DNA from: Selaginella moellendorffii
Taxonomy: Eukaryota > Streptophyta > Lycopodiopsida > Selaginellales > Selaginellaceae
Assembly (NCBI RefSeq): GCF_000143415.4
Contig: NW_003314285.1
Coordinates: forward strand, 1,159,587 to 1,223,586
Reading direction: 5' to 3'
Length of the DNA: 64,000 nucleotides
A program made the translations under genes and the position numbers. This document shows, piece after piece, positions 55,407 through 64,000 of this stretch (position 1 is the first letter of the stretch; each line of letters starts with the position of its first letter). The notes under the pieces were generated by a model that saw nothing but the letters and a program-made list of their open reading frames with translations, was not told the origin of the DNA and did not search any database.

Positions 55407-57914
55407 ATGGTGGATGCGGTTGTCTACAAGGGCCAGATCGCGTCGGAATCGATCATCGAGCAAGACCGGCTCGCGAGGCTTGTGAAATCTTGCAAGAATC
55501 TCGCAAGCGCCAGGCGAATCCACGCCCAGATCGCCGCGAGCAAGCATGCCAGGGACAATCGTTACCTCGCGAATCTCCTCGTGGAGATGTATGCCAGGTG
55601 TGGGAGCCTGGACGATGCCAGGAACACGTTCCTCGCGATCCGGGAGCCCAATGTCTTCTCCTACAACATCGCCATCGCGGCGCTCGTCCGGGGCGGCGAT
55701 CTGGCGGCGGCGCGAGAGATCTTCGACGCGATGCCAGAGAGGGCGACGGCGTCCTTCAACACGATGCTCCAGGGGTACGCGCAGAGGGGGGAAATCGCGA
55801 GCGCGGAGAGATTGTTCGCGGAGATCCCATCGCCGGACATTGTCTCGTGGAATTCGATGATAAGCATGTTTGCACAGGACAGGGATCTTGAGCGCGCGCA
55901 GCGGCTCTTTGACGCGATCCCGGAGAGAGATGCGCTCTCTGCGACGTCGATGATGCTCGCGTACTCCAATTGTGGACAAGTTGATCTCGCCGAAGATCTC
56001 TACTGCTCTACTCCAGTTTGGGACGTACTAATGGGTAACACCTTAACATCTTGTTATGCCCAACATGAGAAATCTTTAGATGCTCAAAGAATCTTTGACA
56101 CTATGCCCGAATGGGACATAATCTCTTGGAACAGCTTACTATCAGCAAATGCCCAAACTGGAAATTTGCTGTGTGCTCTTCAAAAGTTTGACACTATGCC
56201 AAAGCATAACCTAGTAACATGGAACACCCTAATAACCGCTAGTGCGTATTCTGGTAACGTGGAATATGCTGAAGAACTGTTTCAAAGAATGCCCGAGCGT
56301 GACGAGGTAACTTGGAATGCCATGTTATCTGCATATGCTCATAACCGGCATCTGGAAGAAGCAAAACGTTTCTTCGAAGAGATGCCCTCAAAGAATGTGG
56401 TTGCGTGGAACATCCTCATGCATGCTTACTGCGAAGAGGGTAAGCTCGATGAGGTAAAGGGATTGTTTGAGAGAATGCCGTCTCGAAATGCCGCTACTTG
56501 GACGTGCTTAATCGAAGCAAATGCCGATTATGGGCACCTGGAAGATGCTCAGTCTGTCTTTGACAATATGCCAGAAAGAAACGTTGTGACATGGACGAGT
56601 CTGGTGGCAGGTTATCTATCAAATGGACATTTAGGTGGCGCGAAAAATGTGTTTGATAGCATGCCTGAGAGGAATGAGATCTCTTGGACAACAATCATAG
56701 TAGCGCTTGCCAAGAATGGGCATTTCGATCAGGCCAAGGATCTGTACGACCGGAGCCCGGCCAGAGACCTCGTGGCCCAAAATGCGATGGTAGCAGCGTA
56801 TGCACGGTACGGAAGGCTCGAAGATGCAAAGAAGTTTTTTGATTCAATGCCTGAGAAAGACGTGACAACGTGGAATGCTCTGATGTCTGGCTACAAGAAG
56901 GAAGGGCTTTTGAAAGAGGCCGAGGAATTGTTTTCGAGAATTCCAAAGGGCGATGGAGTGTCATGGAACTTGATGTTGGCAGCTTACTCGCAGTGTAAGG
57001 GTCTAGACAAGGCAAAGGAGATGTTTGATCGAATGCCCGAGAAAGATCTCTTCTCCTGGAACTCCATGATGGCCGCTTACTCCCAAAACGCTGGAATCGA
57101 AAATGCGAAAGACATCTTTGAGAAGATGCCATGCCGGGACACGGTGTCCTGGAACTGTATGATTCAAGCATATGCTCAAAGATCTCAGCTAGAAGAGGCT
57201 TGCCAGGTATTTGATGCCATGCCGGAGTTTCTCAAGGACGAGTTCTCGTGGACTTTGATGATCTCTGCGTTCTCCCAAGAAACAAAGATTGAGCAGGCCA
57301 AGCAAACGTTTGATTCCATGCCAAACAAGAATGTAGTGGCGTGGACGTCAATCGTGGCTGCTTATGCCGACAATGGTCGAGTTTGCGGGGCCAAGAAACT
57401 CTTTGATTCCATGCCTAGAAAGGATTTGTGCTCGTGGAATGTGGTTGCTTCCATGTATGCTCGCTATGGTTTTTGTAGAGAAGCCATCGAGATCTTTAAG
57501 ATCATGTGTTTGGAAGGATTTGATCCGGATGGAAAGACTTACGTGATTGTTCTTGCTGCTTGTTCCCACATTGGTCTAGTTCGCGAGGGTCTGCAAAAGT
57601 TTACGTGCATGGAGATGGATCATGGCATTCTAGCGCAAAAGGATCACTACAGAGCGCTTGCTGCGAGCTTTGGACGAGCAGGAGAGCTGAGGAACGCGGA
57701 AGACTTAACGGTGGCCATGGATGATCCCGATGGACAGGCCTGGAGAGCGTTTCTCGGAGCTTGCTCTGTTCACTTTGATGTTCGGCACGGGGTTTCTGCT
57801 GCAAAACATGCGCTTGTGGTAGGACCTGAAGCTGGCTCTGCTTACATTCTTCTTTCAAACACTCTGGCCTTGGAAAACACATTAAAAACAAGCTATAGAA
57901 AAGTTGTATACTAA
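55407..57914 (+). CDS. Pentatricopeptide repeat (PPR) protein, S-motif rich, truncated E region
   Basis: 835 residues, no intron. From about residue 50 to 700 there are roughly 20 near-continuous 31-residue S-type motifs (pattern A..FD.MPERDVVSWN..M..Y...G), then longer motifs (KTYVIVLAACSHIGLVREG) and an E-like segment (AWRAFLGACSVH, then AYILLSN). It stops soon afterwards without E2, E+ or DYW domains. Residues 5 and last of each motif vary, as expected for base-specific RNA binding. Such proteins bind organellar transcripts; many of this class guide C-to-U editing with a partner supplying the DYW domain. No clear organelle-targeting peptide is visible at the N-terminus (MVDAVVYKGQIAS). The stop codon is 36 bp before the next ATG. 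Confidence 0.93.
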   Translation: MVDAVVYKGQIASESIIEQDRLARLVKSCKNLASARRIHAQIAASKHARDNRYLANLLVEMYARCGSLDDARNTFLAIREPNVFSYNIAIAALVRGGDLAAAREIFDAMPERATASFNTMLQGYAQRGEIASAERLFAEIPSPDIVSWNSMISMFAQDRDLERAQRLFDAIPERDALSATSMMLAYSNCGQVDLAEDLYCSTPVWDVLMGNTLTSCYAQHEKSLDAQRIFDTMPEWDIISWNSLLSANAQTGNLLCALQKFDTMPKHNLVTWNTLITASAYSGNVEYAEELFQRMPERDEVTWNAMLSAYAHNRHLEEAKRFFEEMPSKNVVAWNILMHAYCEEGKLDEVKGLFERMPSRNAATWTCLIEANADYGHLEDAQSVFDNMPERNVVTWTSLVAGYLSNGHLGGAKNVFDSMPERNEISWTTIIVALAKNGHFDQAKDLYDRSPARDLVAQNAMVAAYARYGRLEDAKKFFDSMPEKDVTTWNALMSGYKKEGLLKEAEELFSRIPKGDGVSWNLMLAAYSQCKGLDKAKEMFDRMPEKDLFSWNSMMAAYSQNAGIENAKDIFEKMPCRDTVSWNCMIQAYAQRSQLEEACQVFDAMPEFLKDEFSWTLMISAFSQETKIEQAKQTFDSMPNKNVVAWTSIVAAYADNGRVCGAKKLFDSMPRKDLCSWNVVASMYARYGFCREAIEIFKIMCLEGFDPDGKTYVIVLAACSHIGLVREGLQKFTCMEMDHGILAQKDHYRALAASFGRAGELRNAEDLTVAMDDPDGQAWRAFLGACSVHFDVRHGVSAAKHALVVGPEAGSAYILLSNTLALENTLKTSYRKVVY

Positions 57915-57950
57915 TTTTAAGTGAATCCATCACAGTTTAGGTTTGTAATC

Positions 57951-59690
57951 ATGGATTTGGGACATGCTCGACTATGGCGAGAGCTCGAGGATATCGAGAG
58001 GGAGCCGCTGGAAGGAATTCGTATCCACATCCATGATGGTAGTAACTTACAGCATATGTGTTTGATTTTATCGCCCATTAGTGGTCCATTTGCGGGTCAC
58101 AGGTTTCACTTGGATGTCCGTATTCCGAAATCCTATCCCGATCATCCTCCAAGGGTGACCATGCAATCCATGATCTGCCACCCTAATATCACCAGTGGCA
58201 ATGTTCGTTGTGATGGTTTCGATTCGGAGTACACTCCCGCTTATAGGCTCAAGTACTTGTTCCTCCAGCTCTTGTGCTTGGTCTCGAGTGATTTTATCGC
58301 AAAGCGGGAATCGGAACCCTATGACATGGTGGAGTATGCTGCAAAAGATTTGAGCTGGATGAACTGCAAGTACTATTGTGGGATTTGTGGGTTTTTCGGT
58401 CAGGATCTCCCGGCTTTGAATCCGATAGATACGACTACAAAGGTGGCGGAGGAGAAAGTTGATGGTATTTCAAGTGACCAGGCAGGAGAATCTGCGCATT
58501 CTTTGCTTGAAAAGCTGGATGATGATACTATGAGAGGGGTTTTGAGCAAAGTTAACGACCAGGCCATTATACAGTTGACGGTTGCATACGGGAGTATGAA
58601 AGAGTTTATGGAATCCAACAATGTGTTGCTCGAGAGGAATCTCTTCTGTTCCTACACACGCAAGTCTTTTGAGGAGGACGGGACCGTTCTGGGCCTCCGG
58701 ATGGATTTCGAGAAAAATATTGTCACGGAGTTTGATCCCATCTCCTACGAGGCCTACTTCCAGAAGAACACCGGGAACTTTCTCCCACTGGCCCTGAGCG
58801 AGGCTCATTTCAAGCGAGGAAAGGGGATCCTCGATTACAGCCTCAAGCACTTGAGTGGACGCAACGATTGGAGCCCCGAAACCGTGCTCGAGAGCATCCC
58901 AGTCGTGATGGACGCCATGGCCGGTTCCTTCATATCACTCAAGATCCCATCGTCCCAGAAGTTCCTTAATGTGTTTTTCCTCTTCTACCATCTCTTATGG
59001 AAGCTAACCAAGGAAGATCCGGCCCTGGCTCTCGAAATCCGCTCCAAGATCGACCAATTTACGAAAGATATCAAGTCCCGAGCAAGAGATTCGAATCCAA
59101 ACCTGGGAGCCTTCCTCATGTATGCGCTGGTGGATCCGGAGGTGGATTGTAGCAAGCTCGGTGGCCTCGTCCTCAAGGAGATCCTCACGAGGAGTGCGCT
59201 CACATATCTAAAGAAACATCCACACCTCGCGTATGTGGAGCCAGGCGACTATAACTCAGAGATACGACTCCAGCAAACGTTTCAGGTGTGCTCCGCCACC
59301 CTCAAAGCCCTGGTCTTCCAGGTCAACTTTGTTCATCTGGCCAAGACCGTTGACCCCGTGGAGCTGGATCGAAGGTATGGTTTCCCGGCAGAGGATGTGA
59401 GCACCAAGCTCCTCAAGCTCGCGAGAGACGCTGCGGCATTGGAGAGCTGGAGTGATTTCCTCGCGCAGCTGAAAATCCAGGCCACCACCCGCAATATTCT
59501 CGATCTCTTGAAGGCTACCATGAAGGCGAGCGAGAAGAATGGATACCATCGAGTTCCATACTCGCAGAACGAACTCTATTTGCTACGGAGTAAAGTGGAG
59601 CCGTCTTGTCCGGAGCCGGAGGCGTTCACGAGGCCTCGCAAGGTCTCTCGCAAGAAATACAGCTTCAAGCCGCTCAAACAAAAGAAGTAG
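57951..59690 (+). CDS. E2-like UBC domain protein with large C-terminal extension
   Basis: 579 residues, no intron. Residues 5-140 resemble a ubiquitin-conjugating fold: RLWRELEDIE, the PISGPFAGHRFHLDVRIP strand region, SYPDHPPRV, the HPN motif at 77-79, and Cys87 eight residues after Asn79, the spacing of the E2 active site. The usual W after the active Cys is Y94 in EYTPA. A Cys-containing segment YYCGICGFFG (about 157-166) follows. The remaining 400 residues have no domain I can name with certainty; a block LFCSYTRKSFEEDG...GNFLPL recalls E2-fusion proteins of fungi. The C-terminus is basic. I chose the ATG at 57951 because the frame upstream has only GTG. Function is probably ubiquitin transfer or binding; unproven. 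Confidence 0.85.
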   Translation: MDLGHARLWRELEDIEREPLEGIRIHIHDGSNLQHMCLILSPISGPFAGHRFHLDVRIPKSYPDHPPRVTMQSMICHPNITSGNVRCDGFDSEYTPAYRLKYLFLQLLCLVSSDFIAKRESEPYDMVEYAAKDLSWMNCKYYCGICGFFGQDLPALNPIDTTTKVAEEKVDGISSDQAGESAHSLLEKLDDDTMRGVLSKVNDQAIIQLTVAYGSMKEFMESNNVLLERNLFCSYTRKSFEEDGTVLGLRMDFEKNIVTEFDPISYEAYFQKNTGNFLPLALSEAHFKRGKGILDYSLKHLSGRNDWSPETVLESIPVVMDAMAGSFISLKIPSSQKFLNVFFLFYHLLWKLTKEDPALALEIRSKIDQFTKDIKSRARDSNPNLGAFLMYALVDPEVDCSKLGGLVLKEILTRSALTYLKKHPHLAYVEPGDYNSEIRLQQTFQVCSATLKALVFQVNFVHLAKTVDPVELDRRYGFPAEDVSTKLLKLARDAAALESWSDFLAQLKIQATTRNILDLLKATMKASEKNGYHRVPYSQNELYLLRSKVEPSCPEPEAFTRPRKVSRKKYSFKPLKQKK

Positions 59691-60166
59691 TCATTGCTAC
59701 AAGGTGAGCTTCCATCAAACTCTCTTTCCTGTTTAATGTTTGCAATCTCATTACCTTACTTCCCATCCTAAACGTGTGATCTCTATTCTCAAACCAATAC
59801 GAACCAAGTTTGGCATAAAATGGTTTTTCCGTGTGTCAACTACAGTGGGAAGAATGTTCCTGATAGAAAAACCCAAAGAATGTCCGGATAGAAGGAAAAA
59901 AAAAAAGGTACAGAAGACATATACCGTCAGCGAAAGAGGCGACAATCACCACCAGCACCAGCACCGGAAATTTTTGGACATGCCAGGTATGAATAGTTTC
60001 ATCACGTTGCACGAAATATAGTCCGGACAACGTGCCAAGAACAAGTTAGTCTTTTCGCTTTGAGGATTTCCAAGGGATGGCAAGGAAAAATGGAGAGAGT
60101 GGATGCAAAAGTCTAGACATAACAGGAGGAAAATGCGAGCGAGCCTGCCGCCTGTGATCCAGAAAG
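59691..60166. other. Intergenic region, no gene seen
   Basis: 3' region of the E2-like gene and promoter of the DUF688 gene. Short ORFs only, with no recognisable content. Confidence 0.55.
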
Positions 60167-61747
60167 ATGTTCGTTCTAAGCGGAGCTCTGGAAGAAGAGA
60201 GAGCCCCATCACCACTTCGAAGCAAAGATGGAGGAGAAATGTTCAAGGTACCTTTGTTCACCAATCTCTCAGCGCAGCAGCGGGTCATCTTCTCAGCCAG
60301 CAGCAACAGTTCAGCCAGGCGCAGCAGCGAGGCAGCGAGAGTTCTCCTCGGGAATGCAAGTCCTCCACAGCTGCAGGAGGCGAGTAGCTTTGGTGAGAAT
60401 CAAAACTTCAAAGCTCCCGGTTCGGTACCTTTCAAGTGGGAAGAACAACCCGGTAAGCCGAAGTCGCCGTCTTCTCTGATCTACTCGAGCTCTCCCGGGA
60501 GCTCTCCACTGTCGTTCCTCCAGCCACCTCCTTGCCTTTCGATCGGAAGAACTCAGCAGCAGCAGCAGCAGCAGCAGCAAGGACTGTCTCCTCGGCTCGC
60601 GGAGAGGATCAAAAACATCCTCCAGCTTCGGCTAGCTTCACCACTTCGATCGCCAATCTCGTCACTCTCCAAGGACTCAAACTCCCCCGGAGAGATGAGA
60701 TCTTCTCCAGTGAGTATACTCGATGCCAGCGTCTTTGGAGCCAGTCCAGAGTCGTATAGCTCGTCGTCACCGAGTAAACGGTGTTCGTTGTCCTCAGCAG
60801 CGTCCTCGAGGGCTAACTTCCTGGAGCATCACGCCGTGGAGTCTCCGCTGAGCAGTGGAAGATTTAAGAAGCAGCTGAGTCTGGAGATCTGGGACCGGTC
60901 TTTGAGAGAGTCGTCCTCGTCGTCCACTGGCTGTGGTTTCTTCAAGAGCATGTTGGGATGCTGGAAGCTGCAGCACAAGCTCGTCGACCATGACACTTGT
61001 CGTGGTTCTTCGCTGGAGAATTATCGCGAGCAGCACCACCAAGATTTCTCCAGCAGTGATCATGTCTTAGGAGGCGAGTTTGAGAGCTTCAAGGAGAGAT
61101 CATACGACGACGACGTCGACTGCGGCGGCGGGAGCTCCGAGTTTGATGACCAAAGCCGGTGTTTCTACGACGAAGTCGAAGCTCTAGAGATGGCTGAGGC
61201 CGAGATCAAGCAGCCGGCCGACGAAGTTCATGCTGTCGACGATGGAAAGTTTGCGACGTTTCCAGTCTCGGCGGCCTTCGTCTTCTCCAAGCCAGCGTTG
61301 AAAAAGAGTGGCGTGGTGGCCGATCGGAAGTTGTCCAAGAGAGTGAGGTTTCTCATCGAGGACTACTCGAGCGACGATAACGACGAGCCGCGAGAGAAGA
61401 GCGCCAAGAACAAGGCCGACGATATGTTTGACGACGCAATCTCCACCGAGGACGAAGGCTTCCAGCGGCCTGTACGATCAGTCATAAGGAGGAGGAGGAA
61501 GAAGAACTTGAATTCGTGTACCTCCAAGTTTCTACACTCTCCTCAGAGTCTAGAAGAGATCTCGATATCTCCAGGAGCTCAAGCAACGTTGGCCAGGTAT
61601 GGATCGTTCGAGAAAGCCTCGAGGGAGACTTTCCATGCCATCGCCACCTTCGACTTAGATGCTGTGGACTCGTCACCTGATCTTCAACCCATGAAAGATG
61701 TAGCTCAAAGGCCACCTCCCGGTGGTGTTCTTCGATTCACAGGATAA
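60167..61747 (+). CDS. DUF688-family plant protein
   Basis: 526 residues, single exon. The DUF688 signature GSVPFKWEEQPGKPK lies at residues 85-99. Most of the protein is Ser-rich and likely disordered. It contains a stretch of nine Gln (CAG/CAA run at about 60556-60582), a conserved-looking RFKKQLSLEIWDRSL block (about residues 231-246), acidic patches, and a basic RSVIRRRRKKN motif (about 438-448) that could be a nuclear signal. A C-terminal LARYGSFEKASRETFH region follows. The family is plant-specific and of unknown biochemical role. I chose the ATG at 60167; a second in-frame ATG 24 codons later (MFKVPLF) is a plausible alternative start. Confidence 0.85.
   Translation: MFVLSGALEEERAPSPLRSKDGGEMFKVPLFTNLSAQQRVIFSASSNSSARRSSEAARVLLGNASPPQLQEASSFGENQNFKAPGSVPFKWEEQPGKPKSPSSLIYSSSPGSSPLSFLQPPPCLSIGRTQQQQQQQQQGLSPRLAERIKNILQLRLASPLRSPISSLSKDSNSPGEMRSSPVSILDASVFGASPESYSSSSPSKRCSLSSAASSRANFLEHHAVESPLSSGRFKKQLSLEIWDRSLRESSSSSTGCGFFKSMLGCWKLQHKLVDHDTCRGSSLENYREQHHQDFSSSDHVLGGEFESFKERSYDDDVDCGGGSSEFDDQSRCFYDEVEALEMAEAEIKQPADEVHAVDDGKFATFPVSAAFVFSKPALKKSGVVADRKLSKRVRFLIEDYSSDDNDEPREKSAKNKADDMFDDAISTEDEGFQRPVRSVIRRRRKKNLNSCTSKFLHSPQSLEEISISPGAQATLARYGSFEKASRETFHAIATFDLDAVDSSPDLQPMKDVAQRPPPGGVLRFTG
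60556..60582 (+). repeat. CAG microsatellite encoding polyglutamine
   Basis: Nine consecutive Gln codons, eight CAG and a final CAA, in the DUF688 gene; likely variable in length between individuals. Confidence 0.85.
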
Positions 61748-61942
61748 ACATTCGCTACAAGTAAATCATAGTTTCTTGTGTTTCGACACATGCGTAAGCC
61801 TGTGCATGAAACATTATTAGTAACACAGCTGAGAATGATCTTCTCGCCAATATCAAATAAGCAAAAAACTGTATACCCGTCGCCAATACCAACAAAACTT
61901 GAAGCAGACCGAATCTTTGTACAGCTACGCCCTCCCCGAACT

Positions 61943-63839
61943 TCAAACCAGTAATGGCTCGCACGTAGAAACCTGTTTGTTCTTCCTGTGAGTCACTGCT
62001 GCTGTGAAGTTCGAGTGAAAAAGCTTTTCAAGCCGGCAGGAATGAGCTCCAACGAGTTCCGTGACTTGAGGCTCGTCTCGCGGCACAATCGCGTAGTCAT
62101 CCCCATACTCGTCAAGGCCTTCTTCCAGGAGTTGCCAGAGCATTGCCCCGGCACACGCTTCTCCGTTTCGTGCCGAGTCGAAGGCCGCGTCATACATTGC
62201 CTTTAAGAGCTCAAGCCGGTGTCTCGTGCTAGATTTCGTTTTGAGCCCAAATTCTGTGACCAGCACCGGCTTTTGCAATCTCAAAGCACCGTCTTGGACG
62301 TGCGTATCAACCCATTTAGAGAATCCTTTGAGCTGTTCCTCGAAGCTCACCTCGGGCATCCTGAAAAAAGCAGGCTACGTGAAACTCTGATCAAAGAAAA
62401 AGAGAGACAGTCTCACCATATATCCGGATACGCATGAATCGAAGCGAAATCTATAGTCGAGAGAAGGTGGTTGCGTATGAAATCCGAGCCAAGGAAATCC
62501 GCCCAGTGTCCTGGATTGGCTACTAAGCTGTCGGGACTCCAACTATTGTAGAATCCTTCCAGTCCAACAGTTAGCAGGTGCTTGCTGTCCAGGGACTTGA
62601 CGTACACGGACATTTCTTCGATCCAAGTCTGCGTCCAAAACTCTGGTATTTTAAGTGAAACTTTGCAAAAGTAAAGAACCTGTAGTGTGTTTCCCGAGGG
62701 ATCAATGATGCAGCGTGGTTCGTTCATGAGCTCCCATGCGAAGATGGCTGGCTCGTCTTTGTAGGCCACCCCGGTAATGCTGTTCACTCTTGTTAGTATT
62801 TTCTGCCACAAGGAAAAACAACAAGATCTCAACGAAACGACTGGCTGCATTGATCTACCTTGACGTGAGATTTGTAGTAGTCTTTGATGGTTGGATCGGA
62901 GAAGAAAGTGTCGTTGCTATAGCCGACGTCGGCATTGGCTTGACGAGCCCAGTAAACGTACTGTCCTTTGCCACCGAATGCTTCCAGATTATTTGTCAGG
63001 CTCAGCAACAACCTGATGTTGCGACGACGGGCTTCAACGATTACATAATCCAGAGCCTGCCTCAAGACAAAGAAGACTCAGGATACTTCAAAAGAAAAAA
63101 GAGAAAAGTTTTCAATGTAGAAAAACCAAAAACGATCCTAAGAGGGAGAAGAAGAAGAGTTAGTAGGACAATTCTCTTGAAATGAAAAGAAACACTTCTA
63201 TGACGAAAATCCATCCTAAGAAGGAGAAGAAAGAAAGTGCTATGAAAAAAAACCAAAACGAATCCATCCTAAGAACAAGAAGAGGAAGAAAAGATCAGAA
63301 GCTACTTAGAACACTTATCTTGAAATGCAAAGAAACACTTCTATGACGAAAAATCCATCCTAAGAAGAAGAAGGAAAACTATGATCCTAAGAAGAAGAAG
63401 AAAATCTCACGAGCTACTTAGAACACTTCTCTAGGTAGAAAAAAGAGAAAAAGAAACTTCTAAAGAGCAGCACTACCTATAGTACCTTGAAAACGTCCTC
63501 GTCGTAGTGGCCAGGAGATCTTTGCAATGCATGGTAGCCAGCATCGTTGAAAGCCCAAGTTCTCACAAGGTTGAGCCCCATGCCGGCTCCATCGTCGAGG
63601 ATGGATCTCACATTGGACCGGCTGAGCCACTCCACCCCCTCGCTCATCATCCAGTAGGAATTCCAGCCATTGATGTAGAAAGGCCGGTCATCCACAAAGA
63701 ACTGCGTGCCATCCCTTCGCACAAACCCCATCTCCGGGAGCTTGATGGGCAGCCGGATATTGCCATTGAGGATGAGGTATCCAATCCCTATAATCCCCAG
63801 GATCGCAATCGCTGTGTAGCTCGCATAGTTGTTTACCAT
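61943..63839 (-). CDS. Mannan endo-1,4-beta-mannosidase (GH5_7)
   Basis: Five exons: 63486-63839, 62859-63056, 62680-62802, 62417-62628, 61943-62360; 434 residues. An N-terminal hydrophobic segment (about 8-26, [17 protein letters not shown]) acts as signal anchor. The GH5 barrel starts [17 protein letters not shown]. The acid/base Glu212 is in WELMNEPR and the nucleophile Glu332 in [15 protein letters not shown] and IHAYPDIW are further family blocks. It hydrolyses internal beta-1,4 links in cell-wall mannan, abundant in lycophytes, in the Golgi or apoplast. The first intron (429 bp) is far longer than the other three (56, 51 and 56 bp) and repeat-rich. It is convergent with the DUF688 gene, 195 bp apart. 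Confidence 0.93.
63178..63480. repeat. Purine-rich tandem duplication in mannanase intron 1
   Basis: A segment of roughly 135 bp containing AAACACTTCTATGACGAAAA and ATCCATCCTAAGAAG is present at about 63178-63310 and again, diverged, at about 63316-63430. GAAGAA runs lie in between. This explains most of the extra length of the intron. Confidence 0.75.
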
Positions 63840-64000
63840 GCTCGATCCACCGATCTAGCCCCCGGAATCTGAGAGCTCAAGAGCTGGAATCCAAAGCTCT
63901 TGATCGACCTGCAATACCTGGCCGCGCTTTGTAGAATTCCCTTCCCGGAGAGATGGCGACCTCGCAGCGTACTCGCATTTGACTAGTAGAGAGATCGATC

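Noticed and set aside
1-64000. CRISPR arrays, prophage or bacterial operons
   Set aside because: No repeat-spacer pattern. Introns, chromoviruses and plant protein families show nuclear plant DNA.

Overview
This is nuclear DNA of a plant, most likely a lycophyte such as Selaginella. The genus is my inference; nothing in the sequence names it. Supports: every spliced gene has very short GT-AG introns (mostly 46-85 bp), the PPR gene is intronless with long runs of 31-residue S-type motifs, the proteins are plant families (NTMC2/SYT, At1g51745-type PWWP, DUF688, GH5_7 mannanase, cucumisin-type subtilase), Cassandra-type elements carry 5S rRNA in their LTRs, and a TTTAGGG telomere-type repeat is present.

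1-28.3 kb is nested Ty3/gypsy DNA with no host gene. A decayed plus-strand gypsy (about 1.1-5.4 kb, resuming at 19.16 kb) is split by a 13.7-kb minus-strand non-autonomous LTR element (5435-19155, TSD CTAGG). Inside that sits a minus-strand chromovirus (7349-13520, TSD CTCAC), and inside the chromovirus a Cassandra TRIM (8710-9302, TSD CCCAT). A second complete Cassandra lies at 215-807 (TSD GGGAT). A short LTR element (20034-20694), a plus-strand chromovirus (about 21.45-26.0 kb) with a telomeric palindrome in its RNase H, and a minus-strand gypsy relic (26.25-27.95 kb) follow.

28.3-48 kb alternates very AT-rich decayed retroelement DNA with a duplicated two-gene module. The module is an AT-rich gene for a secreted protein ending in a GNA-type mannose-binding lectin domain, facing a subtilase gene tail to tail. 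The copy at 33.4-36.8 kb has an open lectin frame but a dead subtilase. The copy at 44.2-47.9 kb has an intact nine-exon subtilase, which lacks the PA domain, and a lectin frame stopped once. A third, badly broken pair lies at 28.28-30.51 kb. Between the two main copies sits another LTR element (37528-43882) holding a truncated copy of the same chromovirus.

48.2-64 kb is compact gene-rich DNA: an NTF2/SnoaL-like protein (-), a synaptotagmin-type SMP-C2 lipid-transfer protein (+), a PWWP chromatin protein (-), a small acidic tail-anchored protein (+), a PPR protein (+), an E2-like UBC fusion protein starting 36 bp after the PPR stop (+), a DUF688 protein (+) and a GH5 mannanase (-). Exon coordinates were worked out by eye from splice signals and frame; all add up to multiples of three. 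Copy identities are by-eye estimates.
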